Source: UBA1366 sp047602575
GTDB taxonomy: Bacteria > Bacillota > Clostridia > Oscillospirales > Ruminococcaceae
Assembly: GCA_047602575.1 (NCBI GenBank)
Contig: JASGGY010000003.1
Location: forward strand, 620,001 to 684,000
Length of the DNA: 64,000 nt
Direction of reading: 5' to 3'
Shown: positions 43,457 through 52,504 of the stretch, piece by piece
How positions within the stretch are numbered: the first letter of the stretch is position 1
Layout: the number at the start of each line of letters is the position of its first letter
Position numbers and translations under genes: made by a program
The notes under the pieces: generated by a model
What the model was told of the DNA's origin: nothing
Database searches by the model: none
Seen by the model: only the letters and a program-made list of their open reading frames with translations

Positions 43457-46400
43457 TTATTCCGCGAAATATCTTACACCATTTCGGAAAATCTGCTGGT
43501 CCTTCCAGCCGGGAACGTTGCGGGATACGTCGCGCCCCACGCGCTCGGAGTGCCCCATCTTGCCGAACACCCTGCCGTCGGGGGAGGTGATGCCCTCGAT
43601 TGCCTGCATGGAGGTGTTGGGGTTGCAATGGATGTCCATCGTCGGGCTGCCGCTGAAATCCACGTACTGCGTGGCAATTTGTCCGTTGAGGGCGAGCTTG
43701 TCGATCTCCTCGGGGGTGGCGACGAAGCGTCCCTCGCCGTGGGAAATCGGCACGCAGTGGATGTCGCCCACCTCGCTTGCACACAGCCACGGGGAGAGGT
43801 TCGACGCCACGCGGGTGTAGACCATCTTCGACTGATGGCGCCCGATGGTGTTGAACGTCAGCGTCGGGGAATCGTCGCGCATCGGCACGATCTTGCCGTA
43901 AGGCACAAGCCCCAGCTTAATCAGCGCCTGGAAGCCGTTGCAGATACCAAGCATCAGCCCGTCGCGGAAGCGCAGCAGCTCGTGAACCGCTTCAGTCAGG
44001 CGCGGGTTGCGGAAGAATGCGGTGATGAACTTGCCGCTGCCGTCCGGCTCGTCGCCGCCGGAGAAGCCGCCGGGGAGCATGATGATCTGGGACTGGCGGA
44101 TGCGCGCTTCCACCTCGCGCACGGATTCCTCGATCGCCTGCGCGGTGAGGTTTTTGATGACAAAAATGTCGGGAATCGCACCGGCTTTTTCAAACGCGCG
44201 GGCGGTGTCATATTCGCAGTTTGTGCCGGGGAACACCGGAATCAGCACGCGCGGGCGCGCCACGGGCGATGCGGGCTTAACGCGCTTTGCGGCGGAAAAT
44301 TGATAGGTTTCAGGTGTGAACGCGTTCTGGCGGACGGTCGTTGGGAACACAGGCTCGAGCTTCTTTTCCCACAGCGACTGGAGGTTGTCGAGTGCGAGCG
44401 CGTAGTTTTCGGTGATGATGACGTACTCGGCGATGGTGCGGCCGATGATTTTCTCGTCCGTTTCCACACCCTCGGCAAGCTCGATGAGAAAGCCGCCGTA
44501 GGTCGCGCGGTATAATTCGGCGGGCTTCATTGCGGCGGTGAATTTAAAGCCGATTTTGTTGCCGAATGCCATTTTTGTCACGGCTTCGGAAATGCCGCCG
44601 TAGGTCACTGCCCAGCAGGAAATCGCTCTGCCGTCAGCAATCAGCGCTTCAACGGTGTCAAAGGTTTTCTTCAGGCTCGCGGTGACGGGAAGCCCCTCCG
44701 CGTCCAGCTCAGGTCTGATGAAAATGACGTTCGAGCCGGGGCGCTTAAACTCAGGGGAAACCACGCTGCCGCTCTTTGCGGTGGAAACCGCGAACGAAAC
44801 GAGCGTCGGCGGCACGTCAATGTTCTCGAATGTGCCGGACATGGAGTCCTTTCCGCCGATAGCCGCGCAGCCTAAGTCAAGCTGTGCGCGCAGTGCGCCG
44901 AGCAGTGCGGCAAAGGGCTTGCCCCAGCGGTGGGGGTCGTTCTTTGTCCGCTCGAAATATTCCTGAAAAGTCAGCCAGCATTTCCGATACGAGCCGCCGG
45001 CGGCAACGACCTTGGCGATGGATTCCACCACCGCGCTGTATGCGCCGTGGTAAGGGCTTTGCTTGGATAAAAACGGATTGTAGCCCCAGCCCATGACCGA
45101 CGCGGTCGTGGTTTCGCCGTGCAGGACGGGCAGCTTTGCCGCCATTGCCTGCGTCGGGGTATTCTGGAATTTTCCGCCGAACGGCATCAGGACGGTCGCC
45201 GCGCCGATGTTCGAGTCAAAGCGTTCAACCAGCCCCTTCTGCGAGCAGATGTTCAGGTCGGAAATCATCGCAGCCCATGTGTCGGGCGAGTCATTTACAT
45301 TGTCATTCGACGGCAGAACCGGCACGTCCACAATCACATCGGTGTGCTTCTCCGCGCCGTTTGAGTTGAGGAAATCGCGCGACAGGTCAACAATCGTCGC
45401 ACCCTTCCACTTCATGCGCAGGCGGGGTTCTTCGGTCACGATGGCGACCAGCGTTGCTTCTAGGTTTTCCTTTGCCGCTTCCTGCATAAAGCGCGTCATG
45501 TCCTTGCGCGCGACGACAACCGCCATACGCTCCTGCGATTCGGAAATGGCAAGCTCCGTGCCATCAAGACCGTCGTATTTTTTTGTCACCGCATCCAGAC
45601 TGATTACAAGCCCGTCGCACAGCTCGCCGATTGCCACGGAAACGCCGCCTGCGCCGAAATCGTTGCAGCGCTTGATCATCGCCGTGACCTCAGGGTTGCG
45701 GAACAGGCGCTGGAGCTTGCGTTCCTCGGGCGCGTTGCCCTTCTGCACCTCCGCGCCGCAGCTTTCAAGCGATGCGAGCGTATGGGATTTGGAAGAACCC
45801 GTCGCACCGCCGCAGCCGTCGCGTCCGGTTTTTCCGCCGAGCAGAATCACCACATCGTCCGGAACAGGACGCTCGCGGCGCACGTTGGCTTCGGGAGCCG
45901 CACCGATCACCGCGCCGATTTCCATGCGCTTTGCGACATAGCCGGGGTGATAAACTTCCGTCACATGACCGGTCGCAAGACCGATCTGGTTGCCGTATGA
46001 GGAATAGCCGTTAGCGGCGCCCACCGTAATTTTACGCTGGGGCAGCTTGCCGCTGATGGTGTCCTCAACGGGAACAAGGGGGTTTGCCGCACCGGTCACG
46101 CGCATCGCCTGATACACATACGAGCGCCCGGAAAGCGGGTCGCGGATTGCGCCGCCCAAACAGGTTGCCGCGCCGCCGAACGGTTCGATTTCCGTGGGAT
46201 GGTTGTGCGTTTCGTTCTTGAACATGAGCAGCCAGTCCTCGTCAACGCCATCCACGTCCACCTTGATTTTCACCGAGCAGGCATTGATTTCTTCGCTCTC
46301 GTCCAAGTCCTTGAGCTTGCCGTCTTTTTTCAGCTTCTTCGCGCCGATGACCGCCATGTCCATAAGCGTCTGGGGCTTGTCGGTGCGGAATTTATGGATT

Positions 46401-47173
46401 TCCTTTCGGATGTTGAGATAATCCTGATAGGTTTTCTTGATGGTTTCGGAATTGATTTCCACGCGGTCGATGACCGTTGAGAAGGTGGTGTGGCGGCAGT
46501 GATCCGACCAATAGGTATCGATCATGCGGATTTCGGTGATGGTGGGGTTGCGCTTTTCCTGATCGCGGAAATATGCCTGACAGAATTTGATGTCGTCAAA
46601 ATCCATCGCCAGTCCCATCGATTTCATCAGCTGGCGCAGCTCCTCGTCGGTGGAATAGAGGAAGCCGTCAATTGTCGCGACGACCGAGGGTGTTTCGTAT
46701 TGCACGGCAAGGGTTTCAAACCGACCGAGTCCGGCTTCGCGGCTCTCAACGGGGTTGATCAGATAGGCTTTGATTTTTTCAAATTCCGCATGGGAAAGCA
46801 TTCCCTTCACAACATAAATCTTCGCGCTGCGCACCGCCGGACGCGTTCCGCCCGTGAGCAGGGAGATGCACTGCGCGCAGGAATCCGCACGCTGGTCAAA
46901 TTGCCCGGGGAGGTATTCCGCCGCGAAAACCTGTTCGTCCTTGGCGATCACCGGCAAATGGCTTGACACCTCGTCCACCGCCGGCTCGGAGAAAACCACC
47001 GGAACGGCAAGGGCAAAATCCTCGTCGCGCAAGCCCTCCGCGTCATAACGATTGATGATCCGAATGCCGGCAAGCCCCGCAAGCCCCAGCGCGGATTTCA
47101 CCGACGCCGTCAGCGACTGGGCTTCGACTGCAAAGCCGGATTTCTTTTCCACATAGATACGATAAACAGACAT
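43457..47173 (-). CDS. purL: phosphoribosylformylglycinamidine synthase, single-chain form
   Basis: 1238 residues. It converts FGAR to FGAM in purine synthesis. It unites the linker domain, two AIRS-like halves (IEPFGGAATCLGGAIRDPLSGR; LGCAAIGGKDSMSGTFE) and a C-terminal class I glutaminase with FPGTNCEYD, GGFSGGDEPDGSGK, the nucleophile in GICNGFQALIKLG and SHGEGRF. The ATG MSVYRIYVEKK at 47173 was used because the TTG four codons earlier abuts AAAGGA. This long form is common in Clostridia and Proteobacteria rather than Bacillus. Purine riboswitch not seen; it lies 39 bases after mtaB. Confidence 0.96.
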   Translation of the reverse strand: MSVYRIYVEKKSGFAVEAQSLTASVKSALGLAGLAGIRIINRYDAEGLRDEDFALAVPVVFSEPAVDEVSSHLPVIAKDEQVFAAEYLPGQFDQRADSCAQCISLLTGGTRPAVRSAKIYVVKGMLSHAEFEKIKAYLINPVESREAGLGRFETLAVQYETPSVVATIDGFLYSTDEELRQLMKSMGLAMDFDDIKFCQAYFRDQEKRNPTITEIRMIDTYWSDHCRHTTFSTVIDRVEINSETIKKTYQDYLNIRKEIHKFRTDKPQTLMDMAVIGAKKLKKDGKLKDLDESEEINACSVKIKVDVDGVDEDWLLMFKNETHNHPTEIEPFGGAATCLGGAIRDPLSGRSYVYQAMRVTGAANPLVPVEDTISGKLPQRKITVGAANGYSSYGNQIGLATGHVTEVYHPGYVAKRMEIGAVIGAAPEANVRRERPVPDDVVILLGGKTGRDGCGGATGSSKSHTLASLESCGAEVQKGNAPEERKLQRLFRNPEVTAMIKRCNDFGAGGVSVAIGELCDGLVISLDAVTKKYDGLDGTELAISESQERMAVVVARKDMTRFMQEAAKENLEATLVAIVTEEPRLRMKWKGATIVDLSRDFLNSNGAEKHTDVIVDVPVLPSNDNVNDSPDTWAAMISDLNICSQKGLVERFDSNIGAATVLMPFGGKFQNTPTQAMAAKLPVLHGETTTASVMGWGYNPFLSKQSPYHGAYSAVVESIAKVVAAGGSYRKCWLTFQEYFERTKNDPHRWGKPFAALLGALRAQLDLGCAAIGGKDSMSGTFENIDVPPTLVSFAVSTAKSGSVVSPEFKRPGSNVIFIRPELDAEGLPVTASLKKTFDTVEALIADGRAISCWAVTYGGISEAVTKMAFGNKIGFKFTAAMKPAELYRATYGGFLIELAEGVETDEKIIGRTIAEYVIITENYALALDNLQSLWEKKLEPVFPTTVRQNAFTPETYQFSAAKRVKPASPVARPRVLIPVFPGTNCEYDTARAFEKAGAIPDIFVIKNLTAQAIEESVREVEARIRQSQIIMLPGGFSGGDEPDGSGKFITAFFRNPRLTEAVHELLRFRDGLMLGICNGFQALIKLGLVPYGKIVPMRDDSPTLTFNTIGRHQSKMVYTRVASNLSPWLCASEVGDIHCVPISHGEGRFVATPEEIDKLALNGQIATQYVDFSGSPTMDIHCNPNTSMQAIEGITSPDGRVFGKMGHSERVGRDVSRNVPGWKDQQIFRNGVRYFAE

Positions 47174-47211
47174 CTGATTGACCAATCCTTTCCCATATGC
47201 AAAGCGGATGT

Positions 47212-48513
47212 TTAGACAATTTCACCGATACAAAAATCGTCCTCATTCCCTATTATTCTAACACAAAAAACGCTTGCGCGCAAACTTTTTTGCGCATTTT
47301 TTCGCGCAATTTTGACAAGTGTGTAATTCTCACTATAACCGTGGTGAAAATCTGTGCAATTTTCCTTTTCAAACAGCACATGCACGGTTTTTCCAACCAT
47401 TTTTTCCAGAGACGCCGCTTCGCTTTCAGCAGCTTGTATGCGCATGGCTTCGGCACGGCGGGCTTTTTCCCACGCGGGAATCTGTGCGGGCATGGAAAAC
47501 GCAGCCGTTCCCTCTCTTGCCGAAAACGGGAACACGTGCGCGCGGGCAAAGCCGGTTGTGCGGACAAACGCGAGCGACTGCGCGAAGTCCTCGTTCGTTT
47601 CGCCGGGGAAGCCGACCATCACGTCCGTTGTAATCGCACAGTCGGGGAACGCCGCGCGCAGCTTTTCGCAGACTGTGCGATAAAGCGCCGTGTCATAATG
47701 CCTGTTCATCGCGCGCAGGATGTTGTCGCAGCCGCTTTGCAGCGACAAGTGGAACTGCGGGCAGAGCGGTTTCAGTGCCGCAAGGCGGGCGATCACCGCG
47801 TCGGTCATCAGCTCCGGCTCAAGCGAACCGAGCCGCACACGCTCCACACCCGTCGCGCAGACCGCCTCCGCCGCCGCGCAAAGCCCGTCCGCCAACCCGA
47901 AATCCGCGCCGTAGCGGTTGAGGTTGATGCCGGTCAGCACGATTTCCCGCACACCCGCCGCGACAAGCCCCGCCGCCTCCCGCGTGAGCGCGTCCAACGG
48001 CTTTGAGCGGACGGCCCCGCGCGCGAACGGGATGATGCAATACGCGCAATAGCGGTCGCAGCCGTCCTCGATTTTGATGTAGCCACGCGTTTTGATGCGG
48101 GCGGGGGCGTTTTCCATCGGCTCAAAGCGCTCCCCCGGCGCGTGGGGCGTGACGGCGGCGATTCTTTGTCTGGTTCGAATAAATTCATCGACCAGCGCGG
48201 GGATCACCGTTTTGTCCGCAGCGCCCGTCACAATGTCGCATTCGGCAAGGCTCTCCGCGCGTTCGCGGTGCGCCTGCGGAAAGCAGCCCGTCATCACGGT
48301 GACGCAGGAGGGGCTTTCCCGCCGGACGCGGCGCAGATACTGCACGCATTTTTTGTCCGACTCCGCGGTAACGGTGCAGGTGTTGATGACGCAGACCTCC
48401 GCCTGCGCGGGGGCGTCGGCTTCCCCGTAGCCACGAGCGGAAAACGCCTGCCGGATGTTCTCGGTTTCGTATTGGTTGACCTTGCAGCCGAAGGTGACGT
48501 AAAAAACGTTCAT
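47212..48513 (-). CDS. mtaB: tRNA N6-threonylcarbamoyladenosine methylthiotransferase
   Basis: 433 residues. Radical-SAM methylthiotransferase with N-terminal Cys motifs FGCKVNQYE, NTCTVT and GCFPQ, the cluster motif CDRYCAYC, GINLNRYG and a C-terminal TRAM-like end. FGCKVNQYE marks the MtaB rather than the MiaB subfamily (compare miaB at 26306-27697, YGCQQN). It adds methylthio to t6A37. AAAGGAGAA precedes the ATG. Confidence 0.93.
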   Translation of the reverse strand: MNVFYVTFGCKVNQYETENIRQAFSARGYGEADAPAQAEVCVINTCTVTAESDKKCVQYLRRVRRESPSCVTVMTGCFPQAHRERAESLAECDIVTGAADKTVIPALVDEFIRTRQRIAAVTPHAPGERFEPMENAPARIKTRGYIKIEDGCDRYCAYCIIPFARGAVRSKPLDALTREAAGLVAAGVREIVLTGINLNRYGADFGLADGLCAAAEAVCATGVERVRLGSLEPELMTDAVIARLAALKPLCPQFHLSLQSGCDNILRAMNRHYDTALYRTVCEKLRAAFPDCAITTDVMVGFPGETNEDFAQSLAFVRTTGFARAHVFPFSAREGTAAFSMPAQIPAWEKARRAEAMRIQAAESEAASLEKMVGKTVHVLFEKENCTDFHHGYSENYTLVKIARKNAQKSLRASVFCVRIIGNEDDFCIGEIV

Positions 48514-48641
48514 CGGATTCTCCTTTGTATGGGTGGATTTTACCATTTCATGACGTGAATTTTATGGATGTTGCACAATATTCAAACGGGTCATTGTGCG
48601 TTATATACAATTCCAGCCGGAGCGAATCGGTTACAATGATG

Positions 48642-48670
48642 ATTATACTATATTTCAAATATTTTTTCAA
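48642..48670 (-). promoter_or_regulatory. sigma-A promoter for mtaB-purL
   Basis: TTGAAA (48665-48670) and TATAAT (48642-48647) with a 17-base spacer on the minus strand. It is back to back with the promoter at 48678-48706. Confidence 0.65.
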
Positions 48671-48677
48671 TTCTTTA

Positions 48678-48706
48678 TTGACAACGGCGGAAAATACTGC
48701 TATAGT
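48678..48706 (+). promoter_or_regulatory. sigma-A promoter for the HPr-like gene
   Basis: TTGACA (48678-48683) and TATAGT (48701-48706), 17-base spacer, about 50 bases before the ATG. Confidence 0.82.
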
Positions 48707-48754
48707 TTAATTACAGCAAGTAAAGTTTAATAAGAAACCTTAGGAGGAATTCAT

Positions 48755-48982
48755 ATGAAAAAAACAACCATCATTCTTGACTCCATCATGGCGGTTAAAA
48801 CCTTTGTCAACACGGTTTCGACCTATGATTTCGACGTGGATCTTGTTTCGGGAAGATACGCGGTTGACGCAAAGTCCATCATGGGCATCTTCAGCCTCGA
48901 CCTCGGCAAGCCCATCGATCTGATCGCACACACCGACGACGCCGACAAATTCTTCGACGAAATCAAGGCATTCATCAAGTAA
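48755..48982 (+). CDS. HPr-like protein lacking the phosphorylatable histidine
   Basis: 75 residues. The second half matches HPr well: AKSIMGIFSLDL carries the regulatory Ser at 41 equivalent to Ser46. The GIHARPA motif that holds His15 in phosphocarrier HPr is missing; the aligned stretch reads DSIMAVKTF. It therefore cannot pass phosphate to PTS enzymes II, but could be modified by HPr kinase as Crh is in Bacillus. AGGAGGAA precedes the ATG; a strong terminator follows, so it is a single-gene unit. Confidence 0.85.
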   Translation: MKKTTIILDSIMAVKTFVNTVSTYDFDVDLVSGRYAVDAKSIMGIFSLDLGKPIDLIAHTDDADKFFDEIKAFIK

Positions 48983-48994
48983 GAAACACCCCCG

Positions 48995-49032
48995 AACGGG
49001 TACGCAGAAATGCGTACCCGTTTTTCTTTTTC
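48995..49032 (+). terminator. rho-independent terminator after the HPr-like gene
   Basis: A 12-bp perfect stem AACGGGTACGCA/TGCGTACCCGTT with loop GAAA, followed by TTTTCTTTTT. Confidence 0.92.
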
Positions 49033-49036
49033 CCCC

Positions 49037-49094
49037 TTAATTCCTAACCCCTAACCTCTCCCTATCGCCTGACCCCGAACCCTAATTCCTAATA
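49037..49094. repeat. heptameric short tandem repeats, second tract
   Basis: Units such as TCCTAAC, CCCTAAC and CCCTAAT interrupted by a degenerate middle, between the HPr-like terminator and the carboxypeptidase-like gene. Confidence 0.6.
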
Positions 49095-49173
49095 GCATGA
49101 AACCGGACTTGTTCGCATAGATTGTAAGGACAACCGGCAGTGTCGGTTTCTGAAATTTACGGGAGGAATTGCT

Positions 49174-50370
49174 ATGTTGAATCTGAAAAAATTACTATGC
49201 GGCGCGTTGTGCTTTGCAATGCTTGCGGGCGCAGGCGTTCCGGCGACCGCGGACGGCACGGCTGACGCGGTACAGGCGAACAGCCAGATTTCCGCGGCGG
49301 CGGGAAAAATCATGGAGGACGTGACGGCGTCGGAAGCGGTTGTGATGGAAGCGACGACCGGCACGGTGGTTGCCGCACGCGAGGAGGACGCGAAAGCCCC
49401 CGCGTCGCATTTCGCCAAGCTGATGACCGTGCTGCTGACGTGCGAGGCAGCCGAGAACGGAGCAATTTCCGGCGATACGAAAGTCACCGCGTCGTCGAAT
49501 GCGTTCAACACCACGGGAACGAAAATCTGGCTCAATTCCGGCGAGGAAATCACGGTTGACGAGCTGCTCAAAGCCATCACCGTCGGCAACGCAAACGACG
49601 CGTGCGTGGCACTTGCGGAAAAAATCGGCGGCAGTGAGCAGGATTTCACCGACCGGATGAACGCCCGCGCCAAGTCGCTTGGCATGGACGGTACGCATTA
49701 CGCCGACTGCACCGGTATGTCCGCGGACACCGTCACCACCGCGCTCGACACCGCAACGCTCTGTGCGGAGCTGATGAAGCACGAGGCGCTCAAGCCCTAC
49801 CTGACCACATGGATGACCGACGTGCGCGGTGGTGCGACGGAGCTTGTCAGCACCAACAAACTCATCCGCTCATATAAGGGCATCTGGGGCATGAAAGCCT
49901 GCGCGTCCGAGACCGCCGGTCAGTGCCTCGCCGCCGCCGCCGAACGCAACGGGCTGAAATTCATCTGCGTATTGTTTGACGCAAGCAGCACCGACGACCG
50001 GTTCTCGGAAGCCACAAAGCTGCTCAACTTCGGCTTTTCCTCCTATGAGCTTTACCAGCCGGAGATTCCCGCGGAAGCCCTTTCCGACATTCCGGTGACC
50101 GGCGGAACAGCCCTTGATGCTGCCGTCACGCCCGCCCATGTCACCGCGATTTTAATTCCAAAAGGTGCTTCGGCGAACATTAAGGTCAGCTTCACCCGCG
50201 TCGCAGAACTGGAAGCGCCCGTGCAGACAAACACCAAAGCCGGCGAGCTTGTCCTCTCCAGCGGCGATAAAACCCTGCTTTCCACCGAGCTTGTCACCTG
50301 TGAGGAAGTCGGCGAGATGACGTTTGGGAAAGCGCTCGGGAAATTGTTGTTGAATTTGCTGGATTTATAA
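49174..50370 (+). CDS. D-alanyl-D-alanine carboxypeptidase homologue with altered catalytic motifs
   Basis: 398 residues: signal peptide (1-27), an S11/PBP5-type domain (about 45-290), a C-terminal beta domain and a final amphipathic helix. The fold landmarks are clear (VVMEATTGTVV, KIWLNSGEEITVDELLKAI, MNARAKSLGMDGTHYAD, STNKLIRSYKGIWGMK). All three active-site motifs differ: SxxK reads S78-HFA-K82 with an extra residue, SxN reads N139-A-N141, and KTG reads K241-A-C243. It is therefore probably inactive as a peptidase and may bind peptidoglycan or regulate. GGGAGGAA precedes the ATG. Confidence 0.85.
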   Translation: MLNLKKLLCGALCFAMLAGAGVPATADGTADAVQANSQISAAAGKIMEDVTASEAVVMEATTGTVVAAREEDAKAPASHFAKLMTVLLTCEAAENGAISGDTKVTASSNAFNTTGTKIWLNSGEEITVDELLKAITVGNANDACVALAEKIGGSEQDFTDRMNARAKSLGMDGTHYADCTGMSADTVTTALDTATLCAELMKHEALKPYLTTWMTDVRGGATELVSTNKLIRSYKGIWGMKACASETAGQCLAAAAERNGLKFICVLFDASSTDDRFSEATKLLNFGFSSYELYQPEIPAEALSDIPVTGGTALDAAVTPAHVTAILIPKGASANIKVSFTRVAELEAPVQTNTKAGELVLSSGDKTLLSTELVTCEEVGEMTFGKALGKLLLNLLDL

Positions 50371-50430
50371 GGGCATTGCAATGCAATTTTCAGCACATCA
50401 GCCAAATGTGGACTGCCGTTCGGATAACAC

Positions 50431-50459
50431 TTGAAAATAATCCGCTTTTATAGTAAAAT
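50431..50459 (+). promoter_or_regulatory. sigma-A promoter for pgi
   Basis: TTGAAA (50431-50436) and TAAAAT (50454-50459) with a 17-base spacer, 57 bases before the TTG start. Confidence 0.55.
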
Positions 50460-50515
50460 AGAAGCAGAGCAGTCCGGACTGATTTTTGCCCGGCAATGGA
50501 AAGGAATGTACACAT

Positions 50516-51850
50516 TTGGCTGTTAAACTGAATACCAACTATCTTCGCAACTTCGTAAAGCCGCACGAGCTTGACGCAATCGCAGCACAGGTTTCCGCCG
50601 CGCATACCCTGCTGAGCACCCGCACGGGTCCCGGCAACGATTTTCTGGGCTGGGTTGATCTCCCCGTTGGCTATGACAAGGACGAATTCGCCCGCATCAA
50701 AGCTGCCGCAAAACGCATTCAGGTCAGCTGCGAGATTCTCATCGTCATCGGCATCGGCGGTTCGTATCTCGGTGCGCGCGCGGCGATCGAGCTGCTTCGC
50801 TCCCCGTTTTACAACAACCTCAAGAAAAACACCCCCGACATCTATTTCGTGGGCAACAATATCTCCCCCGTTTATCTGAAAGAAATCCTTTCGATCTGTG
50901 AGGGCAAGGATCTGTGCGTGAACGTGATTTCCAAATCCGGCACGACGACCGAGCCGGCGCTGGCGTTCCGGATCTTCAAAAAACTGCTCGAGGATAAATA
51001 TGGCAAGGACGGCGCAAAGGACCGCATTTTCGCCACCACCGACAAGGCGCGCGGCACACTCAAGTCCCTGTCCGACACCGAGGGCTACGAGAGCTTTGTC
51101 ATCGCCGACGACGTGGGCGGACGGTTCTCCGTTCTGACCGCGGTGGGTCTGCTGCCGATTGCGGTTGCGGGCTGCGACATCGACAAAATCATGGCGGGTG
51201 CCGCCGCGGCGCGCGCAGCTTATTCCGAGGACGACGGCAACGACTGCTACACCTATGCCGCACTGCGCAACATTCTTCTGCGCAAGGGCAAATCCGTGGA
51301 AATGCTCGTAACCTACGACCCGAGCTTCACCATGATGGCGGAGTGGTTCAAGCAGCTTTACGGCGAGAGTGAGGGCAAGGACAACAAGGGCATCTTCCCC
51401 GCCGCGGCAACGTTTTCCACCGACCTGCATTCGCTCGGTCAGTATGTGCAGGACGGCGCGCGGCTGATGTTTGAAACCGTCGTGGACATCAAGGAAACAA
51501 AGGACGATTTCTTCCTTGAGAACGACGCGGCGAATCTGGACGGACTGAATTTCCTCACCAACCAGAACATGAGCGTGGTCAACCGCAAGGCGTTTGAGGG
51601 AACGATCCTCGCCCACACCGAGGGCGGCGTACCCAACATCGTGCTGGAGCTTGACCGCATCGACGAGGAGAACTTCGGCGAGCTGGTTTATTTCTTCGAG
51701 AAAGCCTGCGCGATTTCGGGTTATATGCTGGGCGTGAACCCCTTTGACCAGCCGGGCGTGGAAAGCTATAAAAAGAATATGTTCGCGCTGTTGGGCAAAC
51801 CCGGTTATGAGAGCGAAAAGGCTGCACTGGAAGAAAAGCTGCGCGGCTAA
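50516..51850 (+). CDS. pgi: glucose-6-phosphate isomerase
   Basis: 444 residues, close to Bacillus Pgi. Interconverts glucose-6-phosphate and fructose-6-phosphate. Visible motifs are VIGIGGSYLGARAAIELL, VISKSGTTTEPALAFR and the signature NPFDQPGVESYKKNMF near the C-terminus. The start is TTG at 50516 (AVKLNTNYLRNF), 10 bases after GGAAAGGA; an upstream in-frame TTG at 50486 has no ribosome site. Confidence 0.95.
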   Translation: MAVKLNTNYLRNFVKPHELDAIAAQVSAAHTLLSTRTGPGNDFLGWVDLPVGYDKDEFARIKAAAKRIQVSCEILIVIGIGGSYLGARAAIELLRSPFYNNLKKNTPDIYFVGNNISPVYLKEILSICEGKDLCVNVISKSGTTTEPALAFRIFKKLLEDKYGKDGAKDRIFATTDKARGTLKSLSDTEGYESFVIADDVGGRFSVLTAVGLLPIAVAGCDIDKIMAGAAAARAAYSEDDGNDCYTYAALRNILLRKGKSVEMLVTYDPSFTMMAEWFKQLYGESEGKDNKGIFPAAATFSTDLHSLGQYVQDGARLMFETVVDIKETKDDFFLENDAANLDGLNFLTNQNMSVVNRKAFEGTILAHTEGGVPNIVLELDRIDEENFGELVYFFEKACAISGYMLGVNPFDQPGVESYKKNMFALLGKPGYESEKAALEEKLRG

Positions 51851-51915
51851 TCGAACTGCGAAAAGTGCGGAAGTGTTCGCCTTTTTTAAAGCTCAAAGAG
51901 TAAAATGCGGGATTC

Positions 51916-51933
51916 AGAACCGGGAGCGGTTCT
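51916..51933 (+). other. hairpin between pgi and the P-loop gene
   Basis: AGAACC/GGTTCT stem with a 6-base loop; no T-run. Possibly a weak terminator. Confidence 0.35.
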
Positions 51934-51971
51934 TAATATACAGCCCTGACGGGCGGAACGGAGTGTTTAGT

Positions 51972-52373
51972 ATGATCAAGCTGATCACGGGAAAAAAAGG
52001 CACGGGAAAAACCAAGGTTCTGGTGGATCTGATCTCCGAAGCGGCAGAAAACGCAACCGGTAACGTTGTTTGTATTGAAAAAGGCATGAAGCTCACTTAT
52101 GATATTCCCCACAAGGTAAGACTGGTTGACGCGGAGGAGTACGCAATCGCCGGCTACGACGCATTCTACGGCTTTGCGGCAGGTATGCTCGCGGGCAACT
52201 ACGACATCCAGGAAATCTATGTGGACGGCATCCTGAAGATCGGCGGCAGGGATTATGCGGCGCTGGGTGCAACCCTTGAGAAGCTCGCGGGGATCAGCGG
52301 CAACGTCAAGCTCATCTTCACCGTCAGCGCGGAAGCCGACGAGCTTCCCGAAAGCGTCAAGGCGTTTCTGTAA
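51972..52373 (+). CDS. small P-loop nucleotide-binding protein, function unknown
   Basis: 133 residues. The Walker A motif GKKGTGKT is at 6-13, followed by a compact alpha/beta protein with KLIFTVSAEADELPESV at the end, plausibly a strand plus sensor. Similar short clostridial proteins are sometimes labelled twitching-motility PilT-like, but nothing beyond the P-loop supports that here. A GGAG site precedes the ATG. It lies between pgi and yceD and has no clear partner. Confidence 0.7.
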   Translation: MIKLITGKKGTGKTKVLVDLISEAAENATGNVVCIEKGMKLTYDIPHKVRLVDAEEYAIAGYDAFYGFAAGMLAGNYDIQEIYVDGILKIGGRDYAALGATLEKLAGISGNVKLIFTVSAEADELPESVKAFL

Positions 52374-52390
52374 ACAATCGCAAAAAATAC

Positions 52391-52419
52391 TTGACAAGTT
52401 CTGAAAGAACGGTTATAAT
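52391..52419 (+). promoter_or_regulatory. consensus sigma-A promoter for yceD-rpmF
   Basis: Exact TTGACA (52391-52396) and TATAAT (52414-52419) with a 17-base spacer, followed by an 85-base leader that contains a CGCCC/GGGCG hairpin. Confidence 0.9.
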
Positions 52420-52504
52420 AAAATTTGTGACGCTCTGTCGCCCGCCCGCAAGGGCGAAATACGCCGGAGCGGCATGAATTTGTTTGAAAGCGGCAGGTTT
52501 GGGC

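Noticed and set aside
47174..47211. Purine riboswitch before purL
   Set aside because: Only 38 bases separate purL from mtaB, too short for an aptamer.
51972..52373. Twitching-motility ATPase PilT
   Set aside because: Only a Walker A motif is present; the protein is far too short for PilT and lacks its Asp and His boxes.
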